This document shows, one piece after another, positions 1-12,717 of a stretch of 64,000 nucleotides of DNA (position 1 is the stretch's first letter; the number at the start of each line of letters is the position of its first letter). The notes beneath the pieces were generated by a model. That model saw nothing but the letters and a program-made list of their open reading frames with translations. It did no database searches and had not been told where the DNA came from. This DNA is from Annona cherimola (lineage: Eukaryota > Streptophyta > Magnoliopsida > Magnoliales > Annonaceae), in contig CM059972.1 of NCBI GenBank assembly GCA_030490835.1, forward strand, positions 7,222,264-7,286,263, written 5' to 3'. The position numbers and the translations under genes were made by a program.

Positions 1-2479
1 CGGTGTTCTTATGAAAAATATTATGGTTAACTAAAGTTCAAGAATATGACAGAAATATCAAACACAAAAAGGAAAGAGGAAGAATGAGTATGAAAAGCAA
101 TTTCTTCAAAATGGGAGCGGTGAACAAGTAATGGGAAAGGAACTCCTCTTGTGAATTGTAAAAATAAGAAAAAAACTGCAAGGCAACGGCGCATGATTAC
201 TGCAGCATGTCAGATCCAAACCCAGAAGCATTTATTTGTTGCCATTTCATGGAAAATTATCAAGATGGTAACATGATACAATTCAGATTTCAAATGGTTC
301 CTTTGATATGCATGCTTTAGTATGTGATACTCAGTTCATCACCAAGATACCACTAAAAGTATAACTTTACATCTTGTGGCCATCAGTGGCAATGGATTCG
401 GTTGCCTGCTAACAGAGTCTAATAAGGATTTGATCTAAGAAAGATTAGGATATGGGCTAGAATAGCTACGGCAAACATTAACAACATAAGCAGTGATCAA
501 CTTTGGGAATATATCCTTCTATATGTAGTTCCCTTTCCTCTAATAAAATTTCATTATATACCAACAATTCTGTTTATTTGTAAAATGATATCATGTAAAA
601 TAAATGCTTGTAATCTTTAATCAAGGATGTTTGCTCTATCGTTAGACCATAGGACATTGAGCTTTTCAAAGGTCTCATTACCTCCACTTGCACCATTTTG
701 GAACCCACCTCTTTATAATGATAGTATGATGTCTCCCACCTGCGGAATCAATAAAAATGGTATGCCCACTGCACAAGACTCTCACTGATCCAGTCCTATG
801 GAGAGTAAGATGTATCTGCATTGAGTCTTACCATCATGCCAAGCAGAACCCTGTGTCCCCCACATCCTTGAACATGTTGATATCACAAAATCATAGAAAG
901 AAATTATTTCTGATAAATTTCAAGAAACCATAATTGTCAGTGCATTCCAATTCCAACCAGCTGCCCAAGGCCTTAACATATACAAGATTGCTAAGCCATG
1001 GTTCTGCTCCAGGAATTCAACACATACGTATTATGGTTAGGCATAATTCTAGACTCACTATATTTACAATGTCTAGAGAAGTCAGCATATCTAAATCTTT
1101 GTACTTCAAGTGAAATTAAAAATAATCCCATAGTGAACATAAATCATGTAGCCATCAGGTAACAATGTGTCAAAAGTAGCATCTCGACTTCTCTAAATGT
1201 AAGTCCTCGAGAATTGGAATGCACCATCAACAAATTTAGTATTTGATCAAAGGAACAGTTCTTTCCCTGAAACTAACACAAGCCCACCACCTTGTTCCAA
1301 ATTCACACACTTCACCTAAATTTCATCAACCAATTCAGGCTTACCCACCAAATGCAAGAGTGTCAACATTATGAAAGCCAAAGGCATGCTTATCGCAATC
1401 ACCTTTTGTGTAGCCTAGTGAGAGTCTTCTTTACATCAAAGACCTACATTCAATAATGTAGTTAGACTTCATATATGTCTCAGCACTTTGATGAAACTGA
1501 CCTCTAGGATTATTTAATACCACTGCCATGACGTTGTTCCTCGATTGAAGTCAGGCAAAGCAAGCCATTTCATTTGCTTTCCACCATTGTGTATTCTGCA
1601 AACTATAACCTTACATTCTGGGTTTCCTGCTCTTGGTTCCATCGCTCCTCATCTCACTAGGGTCCTCCCAGTCTCAGTTGTGTCATTCCTAATCCTCCTA
1701 CATGGCTACACATCCATCCTAAATTCCTAATATCCTCATAAATGAAGATGCTATTTTATGATAAGTTTCTTTCCATATTCCAAGACGCCAGCCTATACAA
1801 CATTGCCAGTCCATAACACGGCAAAAAACCTTCTTCGCTTGAAATTTTTCTTACAAACATTCCGACATCCATCCATTTTAACCATGAATCAGGACGTGGT
1901 TGCACTTTGCAAAGCGACTCCATCAAAGGGCTATAGATGCTTTAATGGTAACATGCTGGAATCTCGATTTCCAGCTGAACGAAACTCACCTGCTCTCTTA
2001 ATACACCCAGATACAGGGAATTCCCATTTGCATTGGAATTCCAAATTCCAGATTCCAGTTCGACCAATCAAACAAAGCTCAATTACAAGCATTCCATCCC
2101 CTTCACTCTACCTCTTGATTCTCCGCTGTAATCTTCTGATGGGAATGGTCATCGAATACCTGCCTGTATAACCACGGATAACTTCTCTAAAGCCTGATTC
2201 AGTGATTAGGCCAACAACAGCCACCCGAATTACTAAAAACATATAAGCAGCCCTGTGAATCACAGAATGTAAAAGCTAAGCATTAAACGGCTGACCCCCT
2301 CCGCCCCGGAAAAAAAAAATTCTTTCATTGAATTTAACCTTTTGGGTTGGACTCTAATTTCATAAAGCATTCAGCAGTATCTATTTTCATTTGACGGATC
2401 AGCGGGAGAAGATACTAATGTCGAAATTCATTTTGTGGGAAAACCTGGAGTGAATAAGGAAAGAATTCTCATCACTCAC
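1..2479. other. Non-coding stretch, no gene recognised
   Basis: No open reading frame here resembles a known family. The longest (1758-2171, +) is low-complexity and unlike any domain I recognise. The segments around 205-275 and 580-690 recur, diverged, at about 4180-4345. The stretch could be the long 5' intron of a minus-strand gene whose first exon is near 2480-2610, with its body to the left of the window, but no coding exon was found to confirm that. Confidence 0.5.
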
Positions 2480-2610
2480 CGAGAAATTTCTGACAGCAGG
2501 TGACGAGGAACTTCCGCCGGATCCTGTTCAACAGCAGGCCAGCTGATGGAAGATTTGGGATAAAAAGATAAGCCCACTGCTGGGGCCCAATCCAATTTTA
2601 TCTCCAGTTC
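2480..2610 (-). other. Possible first (non-coding) exon of a minus-strand gene
   Basis: On the minus strand a GC-richer segment with no ATG-led frame ends at 2480 in a strong donor (TTTCTCG|GTGAGTGATG). This looks like a 5'UTR exon spliced to something further left. No matching acceptor plus coding exon was identified inside the window, so this is an inference from base composition and the donor only. Confidence 0.25.
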
Positions 2611-2654
2611 GCTTGGATTGCGAAATGTGGAAGATCGAAAGAGAGAATTCGAGC

Positions 2655-2925
2655 ATATTTGTCAAACATAAAAACTTTTCCCACCAAAATTTTTTCAATC
2701 TCCATTATTAACTTTTTTAAAATTATTTTTTACATTATCCTATATAAATAACTTCCATTTTAATTATTTCTACGCAACTATTAATATAACTAACCTATCT
2801 ATTTTAACTTTATTCTTTTTATTTCTCATTATTACCTCTATCATATCACATTATTTTCTACTAATTTAAAAACTTTTACACTAAAATTTTTTTAGATAAA
2901 TAAACTTCCCAAACATACCTGATAT
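2655..2925 (-). mobile_element. Tourist-like MITE, GGGTGTGTTTG family (degenerate copy)
   Basis: The segment carries the family's internal signature in reverse orientation: CTAACCTATCTATTTTAACT, then CATTATTACC and ATATCACATTATTTTCTA. The ends are degenerate (TTGTCAAACATA, CCCAAACATAC). The same signature recurs at 22.9, 31.9-32.9, 35.7-36.2, 37.5, 41.3 and 42.8 kb. It is non-coding. Confidence 0.6.
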
Positions 2926-3079
2926 TCATGCTAGGGCAATTAAATGGTAGAGAATGACTAATAACACTATAACATCTTCAACCACATAGCTTTCTGGAAA
3001 TATGAAATTACTTTTGTATAAGTGTATATTAGACAGGTTTTTGGAAATGAAGATGTAAGGCAAAGCTAGATTGATTTTC

Positions 3080-3717
3080 TTGGGAAGTAATTCAATGCAC
3101 CTAGTTCATTGAAACTTAAGTACACCCTAGTCCTAAATCTATTTTTTAAATTTTTATTAAAAATTTTTCTAAAACTGTTAATCGATATGTATTTAACATA
3201 CGTATTAAATTCTACAATTTTTACCATTAGGGTCATGCACTGGTGGTAACTCATACAGGCTCATTATTGGCCGATTATGAGTTCAATTCCCTCCCCCCTT
3301 TAGTTGATGTGGGAGTTTTTTTTATTTTTCTTTAGCGGAGTATTTGTTATTTTCTCCCAGTATAAGGTTTTATTGAAAAAAATTTCTCACTTATATGAAA
3401 GTTATGAATGTGCTTGAATGAAATATAAGTTGTCATAATGTATAAATATCAATAAAAAATTCTAATATTTTTTAAGATATTTATATATTTTCTTTCATTT
3501 TTAAAGATGAGAGGAGTTTAGTCATTTTTAAATGACTAAAAAACCTCTATTTTTTAAAAATAAAAAATACATAAACATCTTCAAAAATAGTAAAATTTGA
3601 TTTATAGATAAAATATACCTAAATTGAAAATTTTATTAGAAAATAATTTTAAAAAAATGAATACACCCGAGTGCACTTAAGTTTCAATATACTTAAGTGC
3701 ATTAAATCACTTCCCAA
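3080..3717. mobile_element. Foldback element with terminal inverted repeats, carrying a nested SINE
   Basis: The ends are inverted copies: TTGGGAAGTAATTCAATGCA at the left against TTGGGAAGTGATTTAATGCA at the right. The similarity continues inward through GAAACTTAAG. ATTTTC flanks both sides (3074-3079 and 3718-3723), a possible 6-bp target duplication. The arms contain the TATTTAACATA core shared by other foldback elements in the window. The left arm is interrupted by a tRNA-like SINE unit. No coding capacity is seen. Confidence 0.6.
3229..3345 (+). mobile_element. tRNA-derived SINE-like unit nested in a foldback element
   Basis: An A-box-like ACTGGTGGTAACTC (near 3238) is followed about 40 bp later by a B-box-like GAGTTCAATTCCC (near 3279). 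This is the spacing of an internal RNA polymerase III promoter. The unit ends in a T-rich tract. It sits inside the left arm of the surrounding inverted-repeat element, so it inserted later. Confidence 0.45.
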
Positions 3718-3723
3718 ATTTTC

Positions 3724-6369
3724 AGTACAACAGTACTTTTGTTATTTGTGTATATGTCACACTTCTAAAAATGAATTTTACCATTTCATCTTTCCAAATT
3801 TCCAAGTGATTGAATTTTGTTCTTCCCACCTAAACAAGAAAATTTTACCATTATCGAATGTTCAAGGATCAATCTTATGTTCTGATTTCGTTTGATTGAA
3901 TATGTCCGAAAACGACTCAGTAACGTTTAAATTGTTTTCCTGATTTATATAATTTTATTTATCTTATCACTAGTTAGATTTTCTTAATTTTTTATTTTCA
4001 TTCTGTTGCTCCAATCTGAATATGTAATTAATAGGTACCATTTGATTATATTAATCAGATGTTGCCATAGACAAGGACATTCACGATATGATCTGCCTCA
4101 AGTTTCCATCAGAAAAACAAAGAGAAGGAACGCTGGCGCAATTTGATTATGCGAAAATGGCAGATGATTGATGCAAGCATTTAGGATCCAAACACAGAAG
4201 CATTTAATTTGTTGTGATTTCAAGGCGAAATTATACGATGATATTATGGAAGATAAATGCTTATAATTTTTTAATCAGGATGTTTACTCTGTCCTTAGGC
4301 AATAGGACATGGAGCTTCTTAAAGGTTTCATCACTAACTCTGCAAAGCTCAAGCCAAGTTTTGAAAGTTGTGTTGGGTTGGATTAGGGTTAGGCTAAGTT
4401 AATTTGGGGGGAAGGTGCTGGTGAAAATGTTTTTATTTTTGAGTAAAATGTAAATGGGGGCAATATAGTCATTTCGCACATGCGAATATGATTGAAGGGG
4501 AAATGTGAGTACGGATAGGTGAGAAGACTCGAAATAAATTGTTGTGTATGTTTTTTTACAATAAACCATATGCTTTTAATAAAATGGTAGTGATCATGGA
4601 CAATCTGAGATGCCTAATGTGTAACATATTCATCATAAATGATAATAGATAATTTATGCTCAAATTTTGGAACAATAAATTAGACTTATCAAAAAATATA
4701 ATTGAATGAACAAAGTAATTTCACTTGTTTGATGGATTTTGAAGATTTTATGGATTTTACAGTTTATATGCAATTCATGTGGATGATGAGTTGTATAGGT
4801 TATTTATCTTCATTTTTTCCTCTTAAATGTATTTTACAGGTCATTCAAATATAGCAGAAAATGTGCATACATAATTGACAATTTTTAGATATTTTACAAA
4901 TTTTATAAAATATATTATTTTCCTATGCAGTCGTTTAATGATATATACAAGTTTTATAGTTTTGACACCTTCAATAAGATTAATGATATTTTATTGTTAA
5001 AAATTATATGAGAAATACAAATTTTATAGGAATGCTAGAAAATCATGAACTCATATATACATAAATTTTGATGAATTGATATGATAGATTTTACAAATTA
5101 TTCATATAATTTGTATTAAATGTATTAGCTATCAAATAATACTGATGTTTTAAAAAATTAAATAACACATTTTAGAATTCTATTAAATTTTGATTTAATA
5201 ATTTTGTTGATCGTATTATCTTAGTTTACATTTTTATTCATTAAATAGGTGCAAAATAAACATTCTAAGCTATAATTTTTTGCAATAAATACATATAATA
5301 AATCTATCACTTTAGAAGAATGATGTACACTTTTTCTAGAAATATAATCGGTGTCCTAAATTTTAAGTATTAAAAATCGTTAATGTGGTACATTTTACAC
5401 TTATTTTTCTTAGCCCATGTTGTAGACCCAAAAAAATTTTAATTTCCAAAAAATTATCATAATAGTAAACAAAAGTTAATTGACAAATAAGTTTATTTTT
5501 TTTAACAAAGGTAGGATTGAAATTATTAAAAACCAAATAAAATACTTGCACAAAATTTAATTCGACACCTAATAAAATTTATTCAAAAATGTAAATTACT
5601 CGCTACAAAATAGAGCATACCCGTAAGATAGATTATTCAATCAGGTAGTGAAAAAGACTGAATCTAAATGAATCTAAAATTTTTTAAAAAAATTTAAACA
5701 CATCTACATGAGGCAAAAGATAGTATAGAAACAAAAGAAAGCTACTCAATATATTTTATCAATAAAATTATAAAATTAAAAATAAAAGAAAATTTATTAT
5801 AATGTACAAGTGAGAATATTATTTTATGGATAGTTTTAATTATTGATATTCAAAATATTTTCATTTTTTAACATGGTGGCCCCAAAATTATTAATTACGG
5901 AATAAATTAGTCTCAAATTCATTTTGTACAAATTTCATGTGAACAAAAAAATTTTGAGCATTGAATAAATTAGTGATGTTTATTTCGCATAATTTTTTTT
6001 TGTATCCTGTATTCTAGACCCAAAAATAATTATAAATCCCTTTTAAATGAGAATTAATTAATAGGTAATTTTAATTTACCCATCTCACTAGCAATTTCCT
6101 CTATCGATTTCAAAATTATTAAGCACCAATTGAATTATTTGTATAAATTGTATTCCCAAAAATACCATTAGAATAAAGGTTTTATGCAAAAAAATTTCAT
6201 AATTAAATTTTCTATAAAAACTTCCATTTGATGAATTTTAAATAATTAGTGGCCGTTGCGAAAATATCGGAACAAATCACATGACGATTTTGACGATCCA
6301 GATCTTGCAAACAAAACTACATGTGCACAGAATTTTTGTGCATCACAGAGCACCGAACTTCATCATCTT
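3724..6369. other. AT-rich intergenic DNA, no gene seen
   Basis: No recognisable coding or RNA feature. About 4180-4345 is a diverged partial copy of 205-275 joined to 580-690, lacking roughly 300 bp between them. The remainder is AT-rich and has no supported structure. Confidence 0.5.
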
Positions 6370-6940
6370 CGCCAACTCGAGCGGCCATGGCTGATGCTAC
6401 TGCCGTCATCAACCCCAACTGCTAGCAGTCCTTTTCCCATTCCAACAGATTTGTGCGGGATTCCATGAATCTGGCATCAAATTCGATGATTGAAGGCAAA
6501 CAATGTTGCAGATATGGCCACGATCCAAACCATCGATGTCCGTAAAATCCATCAGCAAGCATTGATTGTTGTAGATCTAGCCCCCAGCAAAATCCAATAA
6601 GCAAACGCCCTTCTTCTACACTAGCAGTGCCCCTCTCCAAAGTCCAATCCCATCCGCACTTGCATAAAGCTGTTGCTTGGCTGCTGTAAAATCGGCCACA
6701 TATACCAGATCCCATCATCACAAGATAATACGCTGCCATTTTCATCAGATCGTATCACTTCCTGTATGAAATCCACCACGTCCTCGTATCTGGTCCCAAG
6801 CTTGAAGTTCCAGCATCGTTTAGGTCCCCCAAAAGAAGAGAGGAACGAAGCCTCAGCTTCCTTGATAAGCCACTGAAAATTACCTACACGCGAATAGGCC
6901 TTTTGTCCATTCCCGTTTTGCCCTTTAAACACTTATTGCA
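6370..6940 (-). pseudogene. Degenerate coding remnant of unknown family
   Basis: This GC-richer island in AT-rich surroundings gives two overlapping minus-strand frames: 6932-6621 (includes FLSSFGGPKRCWNFKLGTRY) and 6745-6422 (includes WTLERGTASVEEGRLLIGFC). Together they look like one protein split by a frameshift near 6650. The Trp/Gly-rich composition resembles protein-like sequence from plant retroelements, but I cannot assign a family. It could instead be a non-functional gene fragment. Confidence 0.3.
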
Positions 6941-7568
6941 TCCCAGCCGTGCATTTCAAAATCAACGGCAGATGAAGCATGTGTACATTCGGCCATGGAT
7001 AAAAATGTTTGCGCAGTAACCGGTCCCTAATTTTGGATTAGATTGGATTTTGAAATTTTTTAAAAATGGGTTAGGTTGGGTTGGGCTAAAGTAAATTTGG
7101 ATTAGAGAAAATGGAATGGATTAGTTTCGGCTAGGTTGACTCATTGCACCCTACTCATCGGCCACCACTTGCACCCTTGATTTTGAACCCAGCTCTTCAG
7201 TCCTGGTGATCAAAATATGAATTTTCGTCTCACTAAATATTTCGATGTTTTCATCTTAGTTTCAATTTAACATTTTCACAGCTTGGATGAGATATAAATG
7301 TAAGATGGAAAAAGTATTGCTTTACGTTGAAAATGTAATAAAAAAATTAAAAAAAATTTGGGAATGAAAAAACTGTATCGAAAATGACAAAATTAAGGGC
7401 TTTATTTTTTGGGTAATTTATAGATATATTCAATTAGTTTTATCATAATTGCAAATATAATTATATGGTTTCAGAAATCACGAATAACCTCACGTGTTTG
7501 ATCATAATTGCAAATATGTTCTTGTAATGTCATTATTGCATTGTTATAGCATGGGTATATTTACAAAT

Positions 7569-7969
7569 GAGGAATGATTCTATTAGCCCGGGCTAAGTAA
7601 ATGGCCCACTTAGCCCACCTCAAAAAACCTATTCACAATAAATTTTTTTTACTTTTTTTTTCATGTACTTATTTATCTAAGTGTATTTAATATATAGACC
7701 AAGTTTTACCATTTTTAAATATGTTTATCTATTTTTTTGAAATTTTTAAACATCTATGTGTATATATGCATTTAAAATACCCTTATTTTCAAAAATCTAA
7801 AAAATATATATGCACATTTCCAAAAATGGTAAAACTTGGTCTATATGTTAAATATACTTAAATGAACAAGTGTATGAAGAAAAAAACAAAAAAAAGTTGT
7901 TTTAAATAGGTTTTTTGAGATGGGCTAAGTGGGCCATTTACTTAGCCCGGGCTAATAGAATCACTCCTC
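7569..7969. mobile_element. MULE-type foldback MITE (401 bp) with perfect 9-bp target duplication
   Basis: The long inverted repeats begin GAGGAATGATTCTATTAGCC at the left and GAGGAGTGATTCTATTAGCC at the right (reverse complement). They extend through the arms almost to the centre, giving a near-complete hairpin. TTTACAAAT is duplicated exactly at both flanks (7560-7568 and 7970-7978). A 9-bp duplication is the hallmark of Mutator-like transposition. There is no coding capacity. The same family occurs at 11208 and 32093. Confidence 0.85.
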
Positions 7970-9984
7970 TTTACAAATATATGTAAACTGCATAGGTAGG
8001 CATGAATATATTTGCAATTATAGTTAAACTATGTAGGATTATTTATAATTTTTGAAACTATAGGAGTATATTTGCAATTATTGTCAAACTAAACAAATAT
8101 ATTTGCAAGTTACCGTTTTTTGGGAAAAAATATTTTTGGAAAAAAGAAATTTTCATCCCTCTTAATCCCATAAACAACCTACATTTTGCAACTAAGAAAT
8201 TTAGTTGCTAAATCTAATTTGCTAAGAAAGTTCCTTTCATACAATTTTTTTTTTCTGAGTATTCATATTTTACAATCATCTGGGCAGATACTATAATCAA
8301 ATATTAAGACATTTTTACAATTTTCTTACAATAATTTATAACTCTCTAACTAATGTTTCAAAGTTCCTTAATAGGATTTTTTAATTTTCCAACTGGTAAG
8401 TGATCCTACATAACAGGGACGGACAACGCCACCGTACTGATACTTCTTGCCGAGCCAAATGAAATTTTTGCATCTACTACTGTTTAAACCAAGGAAGTTC
8501 AGCACGAATGGCAAAGTCCTTGTAACACTGAGCCAACGCATCTGTGGATTTACGGCAAAGTTATATCTCGAAACTCGAATTCTAAAGAAAGCAATCGTAT
8601 TACCGTACTCTTTTTCTAGGGAAAGGATACTTTATTCATTACAAGAGCAACTGGTTTAGTTGATTCATTCACGCAGGCACCTAACAGGATATCAGCAAGG
8701 GTTATTAACAAGTTGGACGGAATGAGAATGATAGAGGATGGGATGAAAATTTAGGATGGAAATATATTAGAAATATATTGAGATTGGAAAAAAATGTTTT
8801 GGAAAAATGAAGGATTTCATTCAAGGATCATCCTACTATGAACAATTCTTAGCCTACGCCCTAGTTCAGAAAAAAAGACTACCTTTTAAATTTACTATTT
8901 TTTATATTTAATGAAAAATTCAAATTATTTATTAGTCGTGGTTTTCATTTATGTGTATAATTAGTTATAACTTGCATTCAATGATGAAATCTAAACCATG
9001 AAACGCATATACGCTATCTTTCATAATATTGATTACTTATTTTTAAAAATCAAATCAATACATTATGTTCGAAATAACAAAATGCACTGATAGCAAAAAA
9101 TTAGGATGATATAATATTTAGGGAATTAATACCAATTTAAAAATAAATATTTTAATAATTTATGGCTCGTTCCAAACCATACAAGATTCTTAGATCAAAT
9201 TTATATTTGAAATAAAAATGTAATGATGTGTATTGAAAATAAATACAATTTTATTGCAAATGAATAAAGTTATATTAGAAATTCAAAAGACCATCTTAGA
9301 AATTGAAAAGCTATCTCGGGAACGGTGATATAAATTCAATCAAAGAATCCTCTATGGCGTAAAACACGTCCTTAATTCTTAACAACTCATATAAATAGTC
9401 AAATTTTATGTTATGGTATTAATTTCAATCCGAATGCAATTAGTAATTTAGATATTAAAAATAAATTATATACAATTTCTATTTTTTAAAAGCCTCACCT
9501 TCAGAGAGAGCTCCACTCCCTTATGTAGCTTGTAAAATGAGGTACTGATTCCATGCAATCGTATGGAACGCCAGAAAATTAATTCTTAAATTTTTATAAT
9601 TATGCGGGCCACCTTTACATCTATTTTCTAGTTTCGTAATTTTTGAAATTCTTTTAATATTCTTTTATTATTTTATTTCAGTTTTTGAAAATGAACCTTT
9701 CACGAGAGGGCAACCGGGCACATATGCGCCAGCATCATCCCTTCAGCTGCTCCTTTTTTTTTTATCGGGTATTTATACATATGCGCCAGCATGTATCCGC
9801 TCAGTTGCTCATTTAATTTCCAAAGATCAAAATAAAATATTAAAAATTTAAATTTTGTAAAATTTCATAAGGAGAAGGTATAGATAAGGCTTGTATAATA
9901 TTTACAAAAAACAAAAATTAATTTTCTTGCGGCCCTTGTGGGCGGAGACATGGAACTAAAGATCATTGTTGCAAAATTTCAGGC
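7970..9984. other. Intergenic, no gene seen; short direct repeat near 9.72-9.81 kb
   Basis: AT-rich with no recognisable gene. A roughly 58-bp-period repeat containing ACATATGCGCCAGCAT occurs twice (near 9719 and 9777). ORF 8447-8659 (+) matches nothing I recognise. Confidence 0.5.
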
Positions 9985-10945
9985 AATTTACGATTTATAT
10001 CCTCTAACTTTACATATTTGCAATTTTATACTGTGAATATTAGCATTCTAAATTCTATGAAATTTTTTTTTTTTACATTTTAAACCATTGGCCCTTATAA
10101 GTTTAAAAAACCAGGTTACCTTTGCATTTTAAACTCTTTAATTTTAAGTATTTGAATTTTAAATTTTAAAATTTGTCATTGTATGTGTATAATATTATGT
10201 ATACTATTTAAGCACTAATTTAAGTATCCAATTACTAATAATTTACATATTTTTGTATTTGCTCATATAATATTATTAAATATAAATCTTTTTTACTAAT
10301 TTGCAATTATTTAAAAAATATTTTTTTGAAACTTGCCAAAAATAATATTAAGCTCAAGTTGCAAGTTATATACAATTTAACATGAGTCCAAATAAAAATC
10401 AGAATATGCTCCTTTTGACTTTTAATCCACGTATAACTTTATTAGATAGTTAATAGATATTTTGGCTTTTTCTTCTTTTTAGAATTTTTCTTTTCTTGTC
10501 TTTTTTATTGCTTGTTTTCACGTAATAAAATAGCTAATCTTTCATAATCCATTTTCATTGTCAAATGAACTAAATACCCATTTGGTAACAAAGAAAAAAG
10601 AAACATGATTTTTAAAAATAATATCAAATAGAACTTCTAGTTAGGAATATTTTAGTGCAATGGTATTATATGCACGAGTACGAAAATATTAAGTTATTAA
10701 TGATATAATACTTAAATTAGTGGTCCAATTATGTACATAATATGATGCACACTTCGGGAGTTTAAAATGTAAATATATTAAGTTAAAGGGTTTAAAATAC
10801 AAAGATAATGGTGTCTTTTAATGCTATGAGGGCTGAAGGTCTAAACCATAAAAAAATTAAACCTCACTTGATTTAAAATACTAATACACAAACTTGAGGA
10901 TTCGAAATGCAAGATACAAAGTTAAAAAATTTAAAACAAAAATTC
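9985..10945. mobile_element. Large imperfect foldback repeat (about 0.95 kb)
   Basis: The left arm (about 9985-10270) and right arm (about 10650-10945) are imperfect inverted copies. Examples are CATTTTAAACTCTTTAA against CATTTTAAACTCCCGAAG, and ACTAATTTAAGTAT present in both after reverse complementing. The central part is AT-rich and non-coding. Termini and target duplication are not resolved, so the superfamily is unknown. Confidence 0.5.
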
Positions 10946-11207
10946 CCCAAAAATCCGCAAATACAAGACAAGCCACTTCGACATTGAAAGATGTGCCAAA
11001 GTGCATAAGCACATTTCATAATGCTCCGGCCATTCTTATTAATTAACAAAAATCTAATTCGTTCATTAGTTTCAATATATATTTTTAAATTGTCCCAATA
11101 AAAAATGTGTTGGTTGCAAACTTAATAATGAATCTTAACTTATTCAAATTGTTTATTGGTTAAAGACGCCTCACAATTTCTGAAACAAATATTTAAAATT
11201 TTAAAGT

Positions 11208-11598
11208 GAAAGAATGATCTTGTTAGCTTGAACAAAGCAAATGTTTCCCTTAGCCTACTTCAAAAAACTCATTTACACCAATTTTTTTTTCTTTTGTACA
11301 CATGTTTATCTAAGTGTATTTAACATATAAACTAAATTTACTATTTTTGAATATATTTATATATATTTTTTAAGATTTTTAACATTTATATGTATATACG
11401 TAGTTAAAATATTTTTATCTTTAAAAAGCTAAAAGAATATATATACACATATCCAAAAATGGTAAAACTTAGCTTATATGTTAAATACACTTAGATAAAC
11501 AAGTGTACGAAGAAGAAAAAAAAAAGTTGTTTCAAATGGGTTTTTTATGGTGAGCTTAGCGGAATATTTGCTTAGCTCAAGTTAATAGAATCACGGCT
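11208..11598. mobile_element. Degenerate copy of the 7569 MULE-type foldback MITE
   Basis: The ends (GAAAGAATGATCTTGTTAGC, and in reverse GTGATTCTATTAACTTGAG) and the arm core (TATCTAAGTGTATTTAACAT) match the element at 7569-7969. The flanks TTTTAAAGT (11199-11207) and ATTTAAAGT (11599-11607) form a 9-bp target duplication with one mismatch. It is older and more diverged than the 7569 copy. Confidence 0.7.
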
Positions 11599-12149
11599 AT
11601 TTAAAGTATTCATCCAGCCTAAAATAATATTGTTATATAGTTTATGTCCCTCTAATATTTTATTCCATAGATTCAAGTCAATTTCAAATTTTATATGTTT
11701 TATACATTTTTCAAAATTGTTTCCTATTAAATATTTGTAAATGCATTAAATTTGGTGAAGTAGTTGTTACCGCGCTCATTAGTTCCTCCGTATAATCCGG
11801 AATAAAAATTTAAAATCAAATTTCCGATTTAATTAGAATAGAACATGATGCAATGCGAGGAAAAGGAAGCAGACAGGTTTCATCTTCATCAAACAGCTGC
11901 TAAGTCTACCAAACCAAACTGTGGCAATGATGTGTGCTGACTCACGGGTCAACTAAACCCTCCACAAACAGCCACAAAATCTGAGAAAATCTACCAGGAA
12001 AACGATGGAATATATGTGCTGCCGACATGCACCCCCGTTCTCAACGTTGATCTTTTTTTTATTATTATTATATTTGCAACTTATTAGAAAGTCTTTTTTT
12101 TTTTTTTTTTTTTTTGCTCAACAGATTTTTACTTTCAAATAGCAGAAGA

Positions 12150-12290
12150 CCAGGGTTCTGACGCTGAGAAACAAAAACTCACCCTAATAAATAAGTAAGC
12201 CACTTCCGATTTGAACCCGAGTCAAGCAGCAGTCTGATACAAGGGTTAGGGCGTCATCCAGCTTAGCTACCGTCCTAATGGCAGTCTCAA
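12150..12290 (-). mobile_element. tRNA-derived SINE-like unit
   Basis: Read on the minus strand, GGTAGCTAAGCTGG (near 12258-12271) fits a pol III A box. CGGGTTCAAATCGG (near 12207-12220) fits a B box, about 40 bp downstream. No gene lies around it. It borders a long (TA)n tract. Exact ends and target duplication were not determined. Confidence 0.45.
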
Positions 12291-12297
12291 CGTTGCA

Positions 12298-12298
<1 letters not shown>

Positions 12299-12350
<52 letters not shown>
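12299..12350. repeat. (TA)n microsatellite, about 25 units
   Basis: An uninterrupted alternating AT tract directly left of a Micron-like element. Shorter TA tracts follow at about 12699-12711 and 13083-13103, at the other boundaries of the two tandem elements. Confidence 0.95.
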
Positions 12351-12353
<3 letters not shown>

Positions 12354-12354
12354 G

Positions 12355-12708
12355 GGAACCGATACTGTGCGGTCCGCTGTAAAATGGACTCCACACATAT
12401 TAGATTGTAATGAAACTTTATATACTCATTTATCCATATATAAATCATACTTTAGACGGTTTAGATGTTGAAAAAACCACTTTAAACTTGATATTTACAC
12501 TAAATTATTTTATTACATTGATTTTGCACCATTTTAAGATGGAGACTACACACATGTTGGATTTGGATGAAAATTGGTATGGTAATAAAGTGAACAATTT
12601 TAAATACAATGGGTGGGGTGGATTTATGGGAAATGATCAGGTGGGGCCCACAGTGCATGGACTGCACGGTGCAGTCGCATGCACTGGATCATTTCCCATA
12701 TATATATA
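12355..12708 (+). mobile_element. Micron-like MITE, copy 1 (bounded by TA tracts)
   Basis: The copy starts near TGTGCGGTCCGCTGTAAAAT and ends near GTGCAGTCGCATGCACTGGA. Internal landmarks shared with the next copy are CATATTAGATTGTAATGAAA, TTTAGACGGTTTAGATGTTG and CACCATTTTAAGATGG. It lies between a long and a short (TA)n tract. Apparent ORFs are shared repeat sequence rather than genes. Confidence 0.7.
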
Positions 12709-12717
12709 TATAAGAAC

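Noticed and set aside
1758..2171. A 137-aa plus-strand ORF as a gene
   Set aside because: No recognised domain, no supporting splice structure or promoter, and composition like its non-coding surroundings.
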